A stretch of 64,000 nt of DNA from the NCBI GenBank assembly GCA_963674545.2, contig CAXXFB010000001.1, positions 2,480,001 through 2,544,000 of the forward strand, in the 5' to 3' direction. Each line of letters begins with the position of its first letter. The first letter of the stretch is position 1. Under the pieces are notes generated by a model. That model saw only the letters and a program-made list of their open reading frames with translations. It was not told where the DNA came from and made no database searches. Source of the stretch: JABGQS01 sp963674545 (lineage in GTDB: Bacteria; Bacillota; Clostridia; Christensenellales; SZUA-584). Made by a program: the position numbers and the translations under genes. Below are positions 32,467 to 40,401 of the stretch, one piece after another.

Positions 32467-34932
32467 ATGCTGAATATTGATATGAAAAGAAAGATCAACA
32501 CATTAAGAGATATACTTGTAGGCAGAATACCCGACCCGAAAACGCAGGTGGAACAGATTACCCTTGCCATGATTTTTAAGTTTATGGACGATATTGATAC
32601 GGAATTCACCGGAGAATGGGGCGGTGATAGAACCTTTTTTGTAAAAACCAATAAAATGGATTACTCGAAATACGCTTGGAGCAATATCATGTCACCTCAG
32701 GTAAGCGGTGAAGAACGTTCAAATCTCTATCGTGAAGGCATAGAAAATATGGCAATGAATCCTCATATCCCGCAGCTTTTCAGGGATATTTTCAGGAATG
32801 CCTATCTGCCATTTCGTGATCCTGAAACCATCAATATGTTCTTAAAGGAAATAGATGATTTAAAATATGACAACAGCGAAGATTTGGGGAACGCCTTTGA
32901 GATGCTCCTGTCTATTATGGGATCTCAGGGAGATGCAGGACAATTCAGGACTCCGAGGCACATTATAGATATGATAGTTGAAATCGTTGACCCCGCTAAA
33001 ACCGACAGTATACTTGATCCAGCATGCGGTACTGCAGGATTTTTAATTTCTGCATATAAACATATCCTTAACCGAAATAAAGATAAAAACGGCAATTCCA
33101 CTTTAGCGCCAGATGAAAGGAATGTGCTTACAACCAACATCACTGGCTACGATATCTCCCCCGACATGGTGCGTTTATCTAATGTCAACTTGTATCTTCA
33201 CCACTTCCCTGAACCTCATATTCATATTTATGATACGCTTACGAGTGAAGCAAGATGGGATGATACATATGACGTTATTCTGGCAAATCCGCCGTTCATG
33301 ACACCGAAAGGTGGAATCAATCCTCATAACCGTTTTAGAGTAAATGCAAGGCGCAGTGAGGTTTTATTTGTTGACTATATCGCTGAGCATCTAAACCCGA
33401 ACGGTAAAGCAGGAATCATTGTGCCAGAAGGTATAATTTTTCAGACATCTAACGCATATAAAGAGCTTAGAAAGATGCTGATAGAGGATAATTACTTGTA
33501 TGCTGTCATTTCATTGCCGGCAGGTGTTTTCAATCCATATTCAGGTGTCAAAACAAGTATACTTCTTTTTGACCGCACAATAGCAAAACAAACAGACAAT
33601 ATCCTATTTGTGAAAATAGACAACGACGGCTTCGACCTCGGAGCGCAAAGAAGAAAATTAAAGTTAAGTGAAATTCCTCGAACAATTGAAGTAATACAGA
33701 AATATAAGAAGGCTATTATATCAGGTGAAACAATTCAATCAGAAGAATTTCAAAATGATTATTCAACATTAGCTTCAAAAAAAGAAATAGTTGATAAAGA
33801 TTGTGTTCTTGTAGGGGAACGATATAGAAAGACAAGTCATATTCATAATCACAATTGGGATATGGTTGAACTTGTCGAAGTGCTTAAATATGAACAGCCA
33901 ACTAATTATTTAGTTGAATCAGTAGAATATAAGGATGAGTATCCTATTCCCGTACTTACAGCAGGTAAAAGTTTTATTTTAGGATATACGAACGAAATAG
34001 AAGGTATATATTCTTCTGGATTACCTGTAATAATATTTGATGATTTTACAACTGCCACACAACTTGTAGATTTTAAATTCAAAGTTAAATCAACAGCTAT
34101 GAAGATATTAAGTGCTAACGAGGGAAAAGCAGATATTAAATATCTTTACTATACTATGCAAAACATTTCGTTTGATAGCAGTACTCATAAGAGGTATTGG
34201 ATATCGCAATATTCAAAAATAAAAATCCCCCTTCCCCCTTTATCCTTTCAACAGGAGATTGTTGAAGAGATAGAAAGTTATAAGAAAATTATAGACGGCG
34301 CAAGACAGGTGGTAGAGAACTATAAACCTATGATAAAGATTGACCCCGAGTGGGAGATGGTCGAGCTGGGAGAGGTTTGTGAGTTTAATCCGAAAAAATC
34401 TGAAATTCGAGACCTTAGTGGTGATACAGAAGTTTCCTTTGTGCCTATGGTGGTAGTAAACGAAAATGAAATGTTTTTTATGCCAACTGAAACACGAAAA
34501 CTGAAGGAAGTATATTCGGGATATACGTATTTTGCAGAGGGTGATGTTTTACTTGCAAAAGTTACACCTTGTTTTGAAAATGGGAAATCAGGTATTGCTA
34601 GAAATTTGAATAATAATATTGGGTTTGGTTCAAGTGAATTTTATATTTATAGAGCAAGCAATAAAGTTCTGCCAGAATGGATTTATATATTTATTTCAAG
34701 CAATAATTTTAAAAAAGAGGGGGAAAAGCATCTTACTGGAACTGGTGGATTGAGGCGAGTTGATAAAAGTTTTGCATCTTCTTACAAAATACCTATTCCG
34801 ACAATAGATAAGCAAAAAGAAGCTATTGATAAAATATATGAAGAGCAAAAAATCATTGAATCAAACAAGCAACTTATAGGTATTTTTGAGCAAAAAATAA
34901 AAGACAAGATTTCCGAGGTTTGGGGGGAGTAG
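32467..34932 (+). CDS. Fused type I methyltransferase-specificity protein (HsdM-HsdS)
   Basis: An 821-residue fusion. Residues 1 to about 430 are an HsdM N6-adenine methyltransferase: helical N-terminus, AdoMet motif DPACGTAGF from Asp184 and catalytic NPPF from Asn274. From about 460 to the end there are two target-recognition domains with connecting helices, as in HsdS: the first opens at NWDMVELVEV (about 463) and closes with KIPLPPLSFQQEIVEEIE; the second opens at EWEMVELGEVCEFNP (about 628) and closes with KIPIPTIDKQKEAIDKI. Normally M and S are separate chains. I see no frameshift at the junction, so this is a real fusion. Confidence 0.88.
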   Translation: MLNIDMKRKINTLRDILVGRIPDPKTQVEQITLAMIFKFMDDIDTEFTGEWGGDRTFFVKTNKMDYSKYAWSNIMSPQVSGEERSNLYREGIENMAMNPHIPQLFRDIFRNAYLPFRDPETINMFLKEIDDLKYDNSEDLGNAFEMLLSIMGSQGDAGQFRTPRHIIDMIVEIVDPAKTDSILDPACGTAGFLISAYKHILNRNKDKNGNSTLAPDERNVLTTNITGYDISPDMVRLSNVNLYLHHFPEPHIHIYDTLTSEARWDDTYDVILANPPFMTPKGGINPHNRFRVNARRSEVLFVDYIAEHLNPNGKAGIIVPEGIIFQTSNAYKELRKMLIEDNYLYAVISLPAGVFNPYSGVKTSILLFDRTIAKQTDNILFVKIDNDGFDLGAQRRKLKLSEIPRTIEVIQKYKKAIISGETIQSEEFQNDYSTLASKKEIVDKDCVLVGERYRKTSHIHNHNWDMVELVEVLKYEQPTNYLVESVEYKDEYPIPVLTAGKSFILGYTNEIEGIYSSGLPVIIFDDFTTATQLVDFKFKVKSTAMKILSANEGKADIKYLYYTMQNISFDSSTHKRYWISQYSKIKIPLPPLSFQQEIVEEIESYKKIIDGARQVVENYKPMIKIDPEWEMVELGEVCEFNPKKSEIRDLSGDTEVSFVPMVVVNENEMFFMPTETRKLKEVYSGYTYFAEGDVLLAKVTPCFENGKSGIARNLNNNIGFGSSEFYIYRASNKVLPEWIYIFISSNNFKKEGEKHLTGTGGLRRVDKSFASSYKIPIPTIDKQKEAIDKIYEEQKIIESNKQLIGIFEQKIKDKISEVWGE

Positions 34933-34934
34933 GC

Positions 34935-35888
34935 ATGGAAGAATACATTGATAAATTACGAAGTTTTCTACCTATAAACTGTGATTACAATCCAGATGAT
35001 GAATCGGATGATACTGAATATCGAGAATATATTCGGTATCTTCGGGACGCTTTTGTTGAAAATATTAGCAACGGAAAGTATCAATTCGCACTCCTAGCGT
35101 TTCATATGATGTTCATGTCCTTTATTTACAGGCAGTTCTGGTGCCTAAAAGAACATGATTATGAGAAAGTCAGAAGATTATGCGAAGCCAATGCACGTTT
35201 CGGTAACGTTGCAAAGACTTTTGATATTTCTGAAATCCCAGAAAAAGATGTCATTGATAATACAATGAATGTATTAAGATTCCATGTGAATAGAAGATCT
35301 GATGTTAAGAATTTTGTTGATACCAGGGATAAATGTGCACATGCTAGTGGATATATTCAGTACAATGCAGATAAAGTAAAAACTCATTTTGACAATGTTC
35401 TTGAATATGTTGAACAAATTCATAATAAATCAAAGGAAAGTGTTTTTAATTCTTTTTTAAAAGTTTTGCATGAATACTGGGATTCTGATAGCTATAGTAG
35501 TTACTTATCTGTCGAACAGGCTACTAGAATAATTAAAACTATGGGGTTATCTCCATCAGACATTTTATATATCCAATCTATTGATATTGATATAGTTCTA
35601 AATGGGAGAAATCAAGGTACTTATTTAATTTCATACTATATAATCCAAATTGTGTTAAAATCATATATTGTTGATAATTACTATCAGGCATCTGATGAAT
35701 ATGATTGTACAGACGAAATTGATCAGTTTAAAAAACACCTCCTAACCTTAGAATTTAAGGATTATGCAGATATTGAAATTGAACTTGAAGATGAAGTGCT
35801 GGCAATTAATGAATTTTATGCATATACACTAGTTGATGATTTCATGGAAGAAATCAATTTATTAAGACGTGAAAAAGAGGCTGTCTAG
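34935..35888 (+). CDS. Unknown protein with a HEPN-type RX4H motif
   Basis: A 317-residue soluble, mainly helical protein placed two bases after hsdMS. R131-DKCA-H136 fits the RX4-6H signature of HEPN RNases and sits in a helical region (residues about 40-165), as in HEPN domains of defence genes. The C-terminal half, about 170-317, is acidic and unrecognised. GGGGGGAG precedes the ATG at 34935. By position it may be a guard that kills the cell or stops growth if restriction fails, but that is inference. Confidence 0.6.
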   Translation: MEEYIDKLRSFLPINCDYNPDDESDDTEYREYIRYLRDAFVENISNGKYQFALLAFHMMFMSFIYRQFWCLKEHDYEKVRRLCEANARFGNVAKTFDISEIPEKDVIDNTMNVLRFHVNRRSDVKNFVDTRDKCAHASGYIQYNADKVKTHFDNVLEYVEQIHNKSKESVFNSFLKVLHEYWDSDSYSSYLSVEQATRIIKTMGLSPSDILYIQSIDIDIVLNGRNQGTYLISYYIIQIVLKSYIVDNYYQASDEYDCTDEIDQFKKHLLTLEFKDYADIEIELEDEVLAINEFYAYTLVDDFMEEINLLRREKEAV

Positions 35889-35987
35889 ATACTCATTAGG
35901 AATCTTGATGGGGGGTACTGGTTAAGTAATAGTATTATTGGAATGTGATTATACCGATTTAATAAGATAATGTAGCGAGGAATAAAT

Positions 35988-36614
35988 ATGAGTAAATTGT
36001 TTAAGTGGAATATGTTTGTAACATCATTTTTGCCACTTTGGGTATCGATTATTATAATTTCTATTTGGACTATTTTTGGTAATGTTTCAAATACTCTTGA
36101 TTCTAACAACACTGTATTTGTATGTATTTTTAACAATATAACAGAATTAGTAATGATTTTTGTCATTACAATACTTGTAATTTCTAGTATGGTAGGTATT
36201 AACAAATTCATAAAAGAACATAAAGAAGCTGAAGTAGCGCCTAAAGGTAAAATAATGAGGGCTCGGAAAGCAAATAAACTAACTTCAGAATTCTTGCTTG
36301 CCTACATCTTGCCGATGATAGCTTTTGATTTCAGTGATCTTAAATTTATTGTTCTGTTTGTAATATACTTTTTTACACTAGCTTTTCTATGTATTAGAAA
36401 TAACAATGTTTATACGAATATTTTCTTGGAATTTAGAGGGCATAAAATTTATGATTGTGATATTGAATGTATGATAACAGATAAACCCAAGGTATATGAA
36501 GATTGTGTAATTATTAGTTCACAAGATCTTTCTAGCAAGGTAGGAACCGAAATAAAATATTGGGATTTCGAGAAATACATTTATTTAGATTTACATAAAA
36601 AGGAGAAGAAATGA
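35988..36614 (+). CDS. kwaA: Probable Kiwa defence protein KwaA (membrane)
   Basis: A 208-residue protein with four hydrophobic segments (about 12-30, 45-70, 100-115 and 118-136) and a C-terminal soluble tail. Size, number of membrane segments and its four-base overlap with a KwaB-like gene match Kiwa, a two-gene anti-phage system in which KwaA senses at the membrane. The sequence alone is too diverged for certainty; the partner is the stronger evidence. GCGAGGAA precedes the start. Confidence 0.65.
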   Translation: MSKLFKWNMFVTSFLPLWVSIIIISIWTIFGNVSNTLDSNNTVFVCIFNNITELVMIFVITILVISSMVGINKFIKEHKEAEVAPKGKIMRARKANKLTSEFLLAYILPMIAFDFSDLKFIVLFVIYFFTLAFLCIRNNNVYTNIFLEFRGHKIYDCDIECMITDKPKVYEDCVIISSQDLSSKVGTEIKYWDFEKYIYLDLHKKEKK

Positions 36615-37546
36615 ACAAGCAAGAAATTAGTTGCGTATTTGATTCCATAGAGAGCAATTCCTATGACTGGGCATTATACTTTTTTAGTATTGATAGAAGA
36701 AACTCTATGCCTTTCAGTTTTCACAAGGTTAGATTCAAAAATCTTGAGTATTTACCTGAGTATGCAAAAAACCTTGTATCGATAACAAAGCAATATCAGG
36801 TAGATCAAGCAACAGCAGTCCAAGCGTATGACGGGTTTAATACGAAAGTTTCTTGCGATACCATTACTACTGAAAGCGATCTATTATCTGAAGAGTGGCA
36901 GTTATTTAAAACTGCCATTGAAAACGCATCAGATGAAAAGATCAGCGGAAAGGTTAAGGGGTATGTATTAATTGGACATCCAGTTGATAACGATGAACTT
37001 AAACCTATTATTTTTGTTAAATGCGGGAATCCAATAATTGATTTAACGAATAAAAAACGAGTAGCATATATAGCTACTGAAAAAGACGAATTGGATTTAA
37101 TTTCAGATGATATTTATCGATTATATTTGACAGTTGATTTTTTCCATTATGTTGGCAGCATATATGCGTTTAATCATTCTTTTGAGAAGATCTTTAATGT
37201 TGAGGGGACACTTAAAAGGGTTAAAGCTCATGCTATAGAAGAGATTATTTTAGTTGATGCATTTAATGACACAGAAGCATTTAAAGGTTTTTCGAAGAGT
37301 TATACACAAGCCAGGACTTTTATTACTCTGAATAAAGAGAGACTGGAAAGAATATCTAAAGCAGATCAGCGTACAAACATAGCAGGAATGCTGCAGATTG
37401 AAATAGATAGTCAGAATAAATTTATTGTAGCTGATGCTGAAAAAGCATCGTTATTGATTAGATATCTTTGTTATAAAATATTTAGAGATGATGAAAGCAA
37501 AGACGTTTTAGAAGGAGAGGCTGTTAGTAAAATTAATTTTACATAA
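36611..37546 (+). CDS. kwaB: Probable Kiwa defence protein KwaB (DUF4868)
   Basis: A 311-residue soluble protein overlapping kwaA by ATGA. The middle and C-terminus show the DUF4868 pattern: a hydrophobic strand run, LTVDFFHYVGSIYAFNHSFE, KIFNVEGTLKR, and a helical tail. KwaB is the effector of Kiwa and is described as a DNA-binding partner of KwaA. Length matches the roughly 310-320 residues of known KwaB. Assigned from pattern and gene pair. Confidence 0.68.
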   Translation: MNKQEISCVFDSIESNSYDWALYFFSIDRRNSMPFSFHKVRFKNLEYLPEYAKNLVSITKQYQVDQATAVQAYDGFNTKVSCDTITTESDLLSEEWQLFKTAIENASDEKISGKVKGYVLIGHPVDNDELKPIIFVKCGNPIIDLTNKKRVAYIATEKDELDLISDDIYRLYLTVDFFHYVGSIYAFNHSFEKIFNVEGTLKRVKAHAIEEIILVDAFNDTEAFKGFSKSYTQARTFITLNKERLERISKADQRTNIAGMLQIEIDSQNKFIVADAEKASLLIRYLCYKIFRDDESKDVLEGEAVSKINFT

Positions 37547-37608
37547 TCTAGAATGATGCACGATAGAGTAAGAATAACTGGGTAAGATATAAGTAGTTGG
37601 AGGGGAAA

Positions 37609-38535
37609 ATGGCCATACCAAAATACAATGAATTTATGAAACCAATATTAAATTTACTAAGCGATACGAAAGAACATCATCGTAAAGAAATGTATCAGGT
37701 TTTCACAGCTCAATTTCAGTTAACAAAGGATGAAATGGAAGAGTGGTTACCGAGTGGAAATCAGCTTGTTTATAAAAATCGTATCGGGTGGGCATTGACA
37801 TATTTGAAAAAGGCAGGACTTGTATTATCGCCTACAAGATCGGTATATAAAATAACTGAAGATGGTTTAAAAGTTATCGCAGAGAATCCAAATGAAATTG
37901 ATAGTAGTTATTTAAGTAAATTTGAATCTTTTAACGGGTTTATTAATAAATCGAATGAGAATGCCGAGAAAGATAATAAAGTATCACTTAATAAATTGGA
38001 AGAATCTCCGCAAGAGCAGCTTGATATAGCATATAAAACAATTTCTAATACGCTCGAAGACGATTTGTTACAAGAAATCATAAGGCAGTCGCCTGATTTT
38101 TTTGAGAAATTAGTTGTAGATTTACTTGTTGCTATGGGATATGGCGGCAGCAAAATAGAGAATAGTAGAGTTCTCGGCAAGTCAGGGGACGAAGGCATTG
38201 ATGGAATAATTAAAGAGGATAAATTGGGTTTTGACACAATCTACGTTCAAGCAAAACAATGGGATCCAGCAAGAACAGTAGGGAGACCTGAATTGCAAAA
38301 ATTTGTGGGAGCTTTAACAGGTCAAGGAGCAACGAAAGGTGCTTTCCTTACTACGGCTAGATTCTCTAATGAAGCTGAAGAATATGTTAAAAAACAACAT
38401 GCTTGTAAAATAGCATTGATTGATGGGAAAAGCTTAACTTCTTTGATGGTTGAAAATAATCTTGGAGTATCTATAGAAAATACATATCATATTAAGCGTA
38501 TTGATACAGATTATTTCGATTCAGCTGAAATCTAA
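37609..38535 (+). CDS. mrr: Mrr-type restriction endonuclease
   Basis: A 308-residue enzyme that cleaves methylated or modified DNA. Residues 1-90 form a winged helix (Mrr N-terminal domain, PKYNEFMKPILNLLSDTKEH). Residues about 165-290 are the Mrr catalytic domain with GDEGIDGII and then VQAKQW, the PD-(D/E)XK variant with QxK. The ATG at 37609 follows GGAGGGG; the TTG at 37597 is rejected. As a fourth independent barrier in the island it complements the methylation-dependent systems. No frameshift or missing catalytic residue is seen. Confidence 0.88.
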   Translation: MAIPKYNEFMKPILNLLSDTKEHHRKEMYQVFTAQFQLTKDEMEEWLPSGNQLVYKNRIGWALTYLKKAGLVLSPTRSVYKITEDGLKVIAENPNEIDSSYLSKFESFNGFINKSNENAEKDNKVSLNKLEESPQEQLDIAYKTISNTLEDDLLQEIIRQSPDFFEKLVVDLLVAMGYGGSKIENSRVLGKSGDEGIDGIIKEDKLGFDTIYVQAKQWDPARTVGRPELQKFVGALTGQGATKGAFLTTARFSNEAEEYVKKQHACKIALIDGKSLTSLMVENNLGVSIENTYHIKRIDTDYFDSAEI

Positions 38536-38557
38536 TGAGTTATGTCTGAATCGAAGT

Positions 38558-39070
38558 TTATGTTGATATTTTTTTAGTAGCAAAGTCAATCTGTTTAACA
38601 GTGTCATTAACAATATCGGCAAACTCCTTTTGACAAGAACATCCGGCTTTGAATATATCTTTGGGATTGGCATTGGCAATAATTTTTGAATGATAAGAGG
38701 TCATTGAAAGAAGATATAGAACTTCTCTTTCAATGCTTTTTTCATGTGCGATTTTCAACACTTCACATAGATTACTGAGTAAATCTTGGCTAGCCGAAGC
38801 CGGTAAATGATAGATTATATCTTCCAGATTATCAACTTGATCTTTAGTATATCGGTGATCCTGTTTTGATTTCAAATTTGAGTTTCCGACCAAATAATCA
38901 ACTGACACATTAAAATAATTTGCAGCTTTAACGGCAAAATGAATGTCGGGAGTTCTCCGGTTACTCTCATAAAAATTGATTGTCATTCGAGCAACTCCAA
39001 GTTCATCGGCAAGTTCCTGCTGTGTCAGATTCTTTTCGTCACGCAATTCTTTAAGTATCCTGTTAAACAT
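38558..39070 (-). CDS. XRE-family transcriptional regulator
   Basis: A 170-residue DNA-binding protein. Residues 1-65 are a Cro/C1 helix-turn-helix (LKELRDEKNLTQQELADELG and VARMTINFYESNRRTPD); the rest is helical and may bind a ligand or dimerise. The start at 39070 is chosen by the helix-turn-helix boundary and a GGAG box; an upstream ATG at 39139 would add a non-homologous 23 residues. It is divergent from the mobilisation genes and probably controls them and itself. Confidence 0.82.
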   Translation of the reverse strand: MFNRILKELRDEKNLTQQELADELGVARMTINFYESNRRTPDIHFAVKAANYFNVSVDYLVGNSNLKSKQDHRYTKDQVDNLEDIIYHLPASASQDLLSNLCEVLKIAHEKSIEREVLYLLSMTSYHSKIIANANPKDIFKAGCSCQKEFADIVNDTVKQIDFATKKIST

Positions 39071-39237
39071 ATCTCTGCTCCAATCGCTTGATATATGATT
39101 ATTATAGCACGGCACCGATGTGATTACAATAAAAATCAAATTACTATAAACATACTATTGCAATCATTATTATTTTGTGATACTATATGTAAGCAATCGC
39201 ATATAAATTACGATAACAATCACAATGGGAGAGGAAT
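39071..39237. promoter_or_regulatory. Divergent promoter region between regulator and mobilisation genes
   Basis: On the + strand TTGCAA (39158-39163) and TACTAT (39181-39186) are 17 bases apart. Several short related words (TGATTACAAT, GCAATCA, TTGTGAT and its inverse ATCACAA) repeat across the gap and are likely operators for the XRE protein. Confidence 0.5.
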
Positions 39238-39297
39238 ATGAGATATAGGAAACGAAAAAGACGATGCCAAAACTTCATATCATTAACAAAGAGCTGA
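39238..39297 (+). CDS. Putative 19-residue leader peptide
   Basis: A very basic short frame (MRYRKRKRRCQNFISLTKS) with a strong GGGAGAGG box at 39228-39234. Its stop codon falls inside the following hairpin, the arrangement used in attenuation. Alternatively it is a chance frame. Confidence 0.35.
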   Translation: MRYRKRKRRCQNFISLTKS

Positions 39298-39327
39298 CGC
39301 CGATACAGGTGGTCAGCTCTTTTAGTT
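39288..39327 (+). terminator. Terminator or attenuator ahead of the mobilisation genes
   Basis: AAAGAGCTGAC pairs perfectly with GTCAGCTCTTT over 11 bp, followed by TAGTTTT. It lies between the + strand promoter and the relaxase genes. Confidence 0.7.
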
Positions 39328-39397
39328 TTGAATGTATTTATGGTAGTCGGACAGGGATTCGAAAATAACATGTAATGATTGAAATTGGAGGTGAAAT

Positions 39398-39658
39398 ATG
39401 AAAGGTAAAGTGATTAGTATCAGACTAAATCTTGAAAAGCTTACGGATAAAAAAGCTGAAGAGATATTATCCAGCTTACCATCCAGACGCAAGAGTGAAT
39501 ACATCAGAAACGCTATTATTGCATACAACGAAGTCGAGCGTTTAATTGAATTAATGAAGCAGGCATTGATAGAAGCAATGGAAGAACGAGAAACAAATCA
39601 GGCTGAAAAAAAGAACGAAGAAAACGGAGGATTCAATGATTATCTCAAATCTTTATAA
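39398..39658 (+). CDS. Small RHH-like DNA-binding protein of the mobilisation region
   Basis: An 86-residue protein whose first half (KVISIRLNLEKLTDKKAEEI and RRKSEYIRNAIIAY) fits a ribbon-helix-helix with the strand first, followed by a charged coiled tail rich in Glu and Asn. GGAGG precedes the ATG. By place and fold it may help assemble the relaxosome or regulate transfer genes. No family name recognised. Confidence 0.6.
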   Translation: MKGKVISIRLNLEKLTDKKAEEILSSLPSRRKSEYIRNAIIAYNEVERLIELMKQALIEAMEERETNQAEKKNEENGGFNDYLKSL

Positions 39659-40092
39659 AAAAAATCAAACAGTAGTACATATCGTAATACATGAAAAGCT
39701 ATTGCCACCCATAGTGTACACCATAGCGACGCCAAGGCATGTCATATACTGGAGAATCCGTATTACACATTGTAAAGCAATTAAAATTCATGCCACCAAC
39801 AGTGTGTGCCAAACAAATAAACTCTATAAAAACGTAACTAACAATGTAAAAATTAGCTTAATCGTTACGGTTATTAAAGCAGAAACCGAATCGGATAAAT
39901 TGAGCGATATTTTTTTCCAGCCTGTAAGAAATCTGATGAAAGCAAAAGGGGAACTGAAGCTGAGAAGCTGGAGATACTGTCTTTGCAAGCATGGCACATG
40001 TGCCCACAAATGCCCGCTTGACAGGGAGTTCCCACTCCCTATAACCCACTTAGATGGCGGTAAACCGCTTAGAATTCGCAAAGGAGAATTGT
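39659..40092. other. Gene-poor stretch, candidate oriT
   Basis: About 430 bases between the RHH gene and mobC. It contains a direct repeat of the form GCCACC-(4)-GTGT (near 39706 and 39793) and an inverted repeat AGGGAG/CTCCCT (40023-40043) directly upstream of mobC, as expected of an origin of transfer. A long + frame (39636-40136) crosses it but is weak: it overlaps both neighbours and has odd composition. The nick site is not identifiable by eye. Confidence 0.4.
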
Positions 40093-40401
40093 ATGAGAAC
40101 AAGGAGCAACATGATAAAAGTCATGCTGAACGATAAAGAGCTGGAGCATCTCAATAAACAGGTTGAAACCAGCGGACTGAACAAATCGGCTCTGCTCAGA
40201 AAGCTCATTAGCGGATTAGCAATCAATCCTGCTCCAGTAGAGGAATATCATAAAATCTGCGGTTTGTTATCGAATGTTACAAATAACATAAACCAAATCG
40301 CAAGGCAGGCAAATACAACGGGATATATCAGTGAAGAAAAGCTGGACGCTGTAATCCTTCTTATTCGTAAATGCTGGCAGCAGATGCGGGAGCTTAGATA
40401 A
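40093..40401 (+). CDS. mobC: MobC-like relaxosome accessory protein
   Basis: A 102-residue protein of the MobC type: an N-terminal RHH region (SNMIKVMLNDKELEHLNKQV, then SGLNKSALLRKLISG) and the conserved INQIARQAN segment near residue 75. It binds near oriT and helps the relaxase nick. AAGGAG at 40081-40086 selects the ATG at 40093. Its stop overlaps the relaxase start (TAATG). Confidence 0.85.
   Translation: MRTRSNMIKVMLNDKELEHLNKQVETSGLNKSALLRKLISGLAINPAPVEEYHKICGLLSNVTNNINQIARQANTTGYISEEKLDAVILLIRKCWQQMRELR

Noticed and set aside
39345..39370. GGGATTCGAA near 39353, which resembles a tRNA T arm.
   Set aside because: No acceptor or anticodon arm fits around it, and it has no further match to tRNA-Ser beyond about 10 bases.
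39636..40136. A 166-codon + strand frame between the RHH gene and mobC, with GGAGG upstream.
   Set aside because: It overlaps both flanking genes, its Lys/Thr/Ile-rich composition is odd, and the region looks like oriT-type repeats. The GGAGG lies inside the coding end of the RHH gene.
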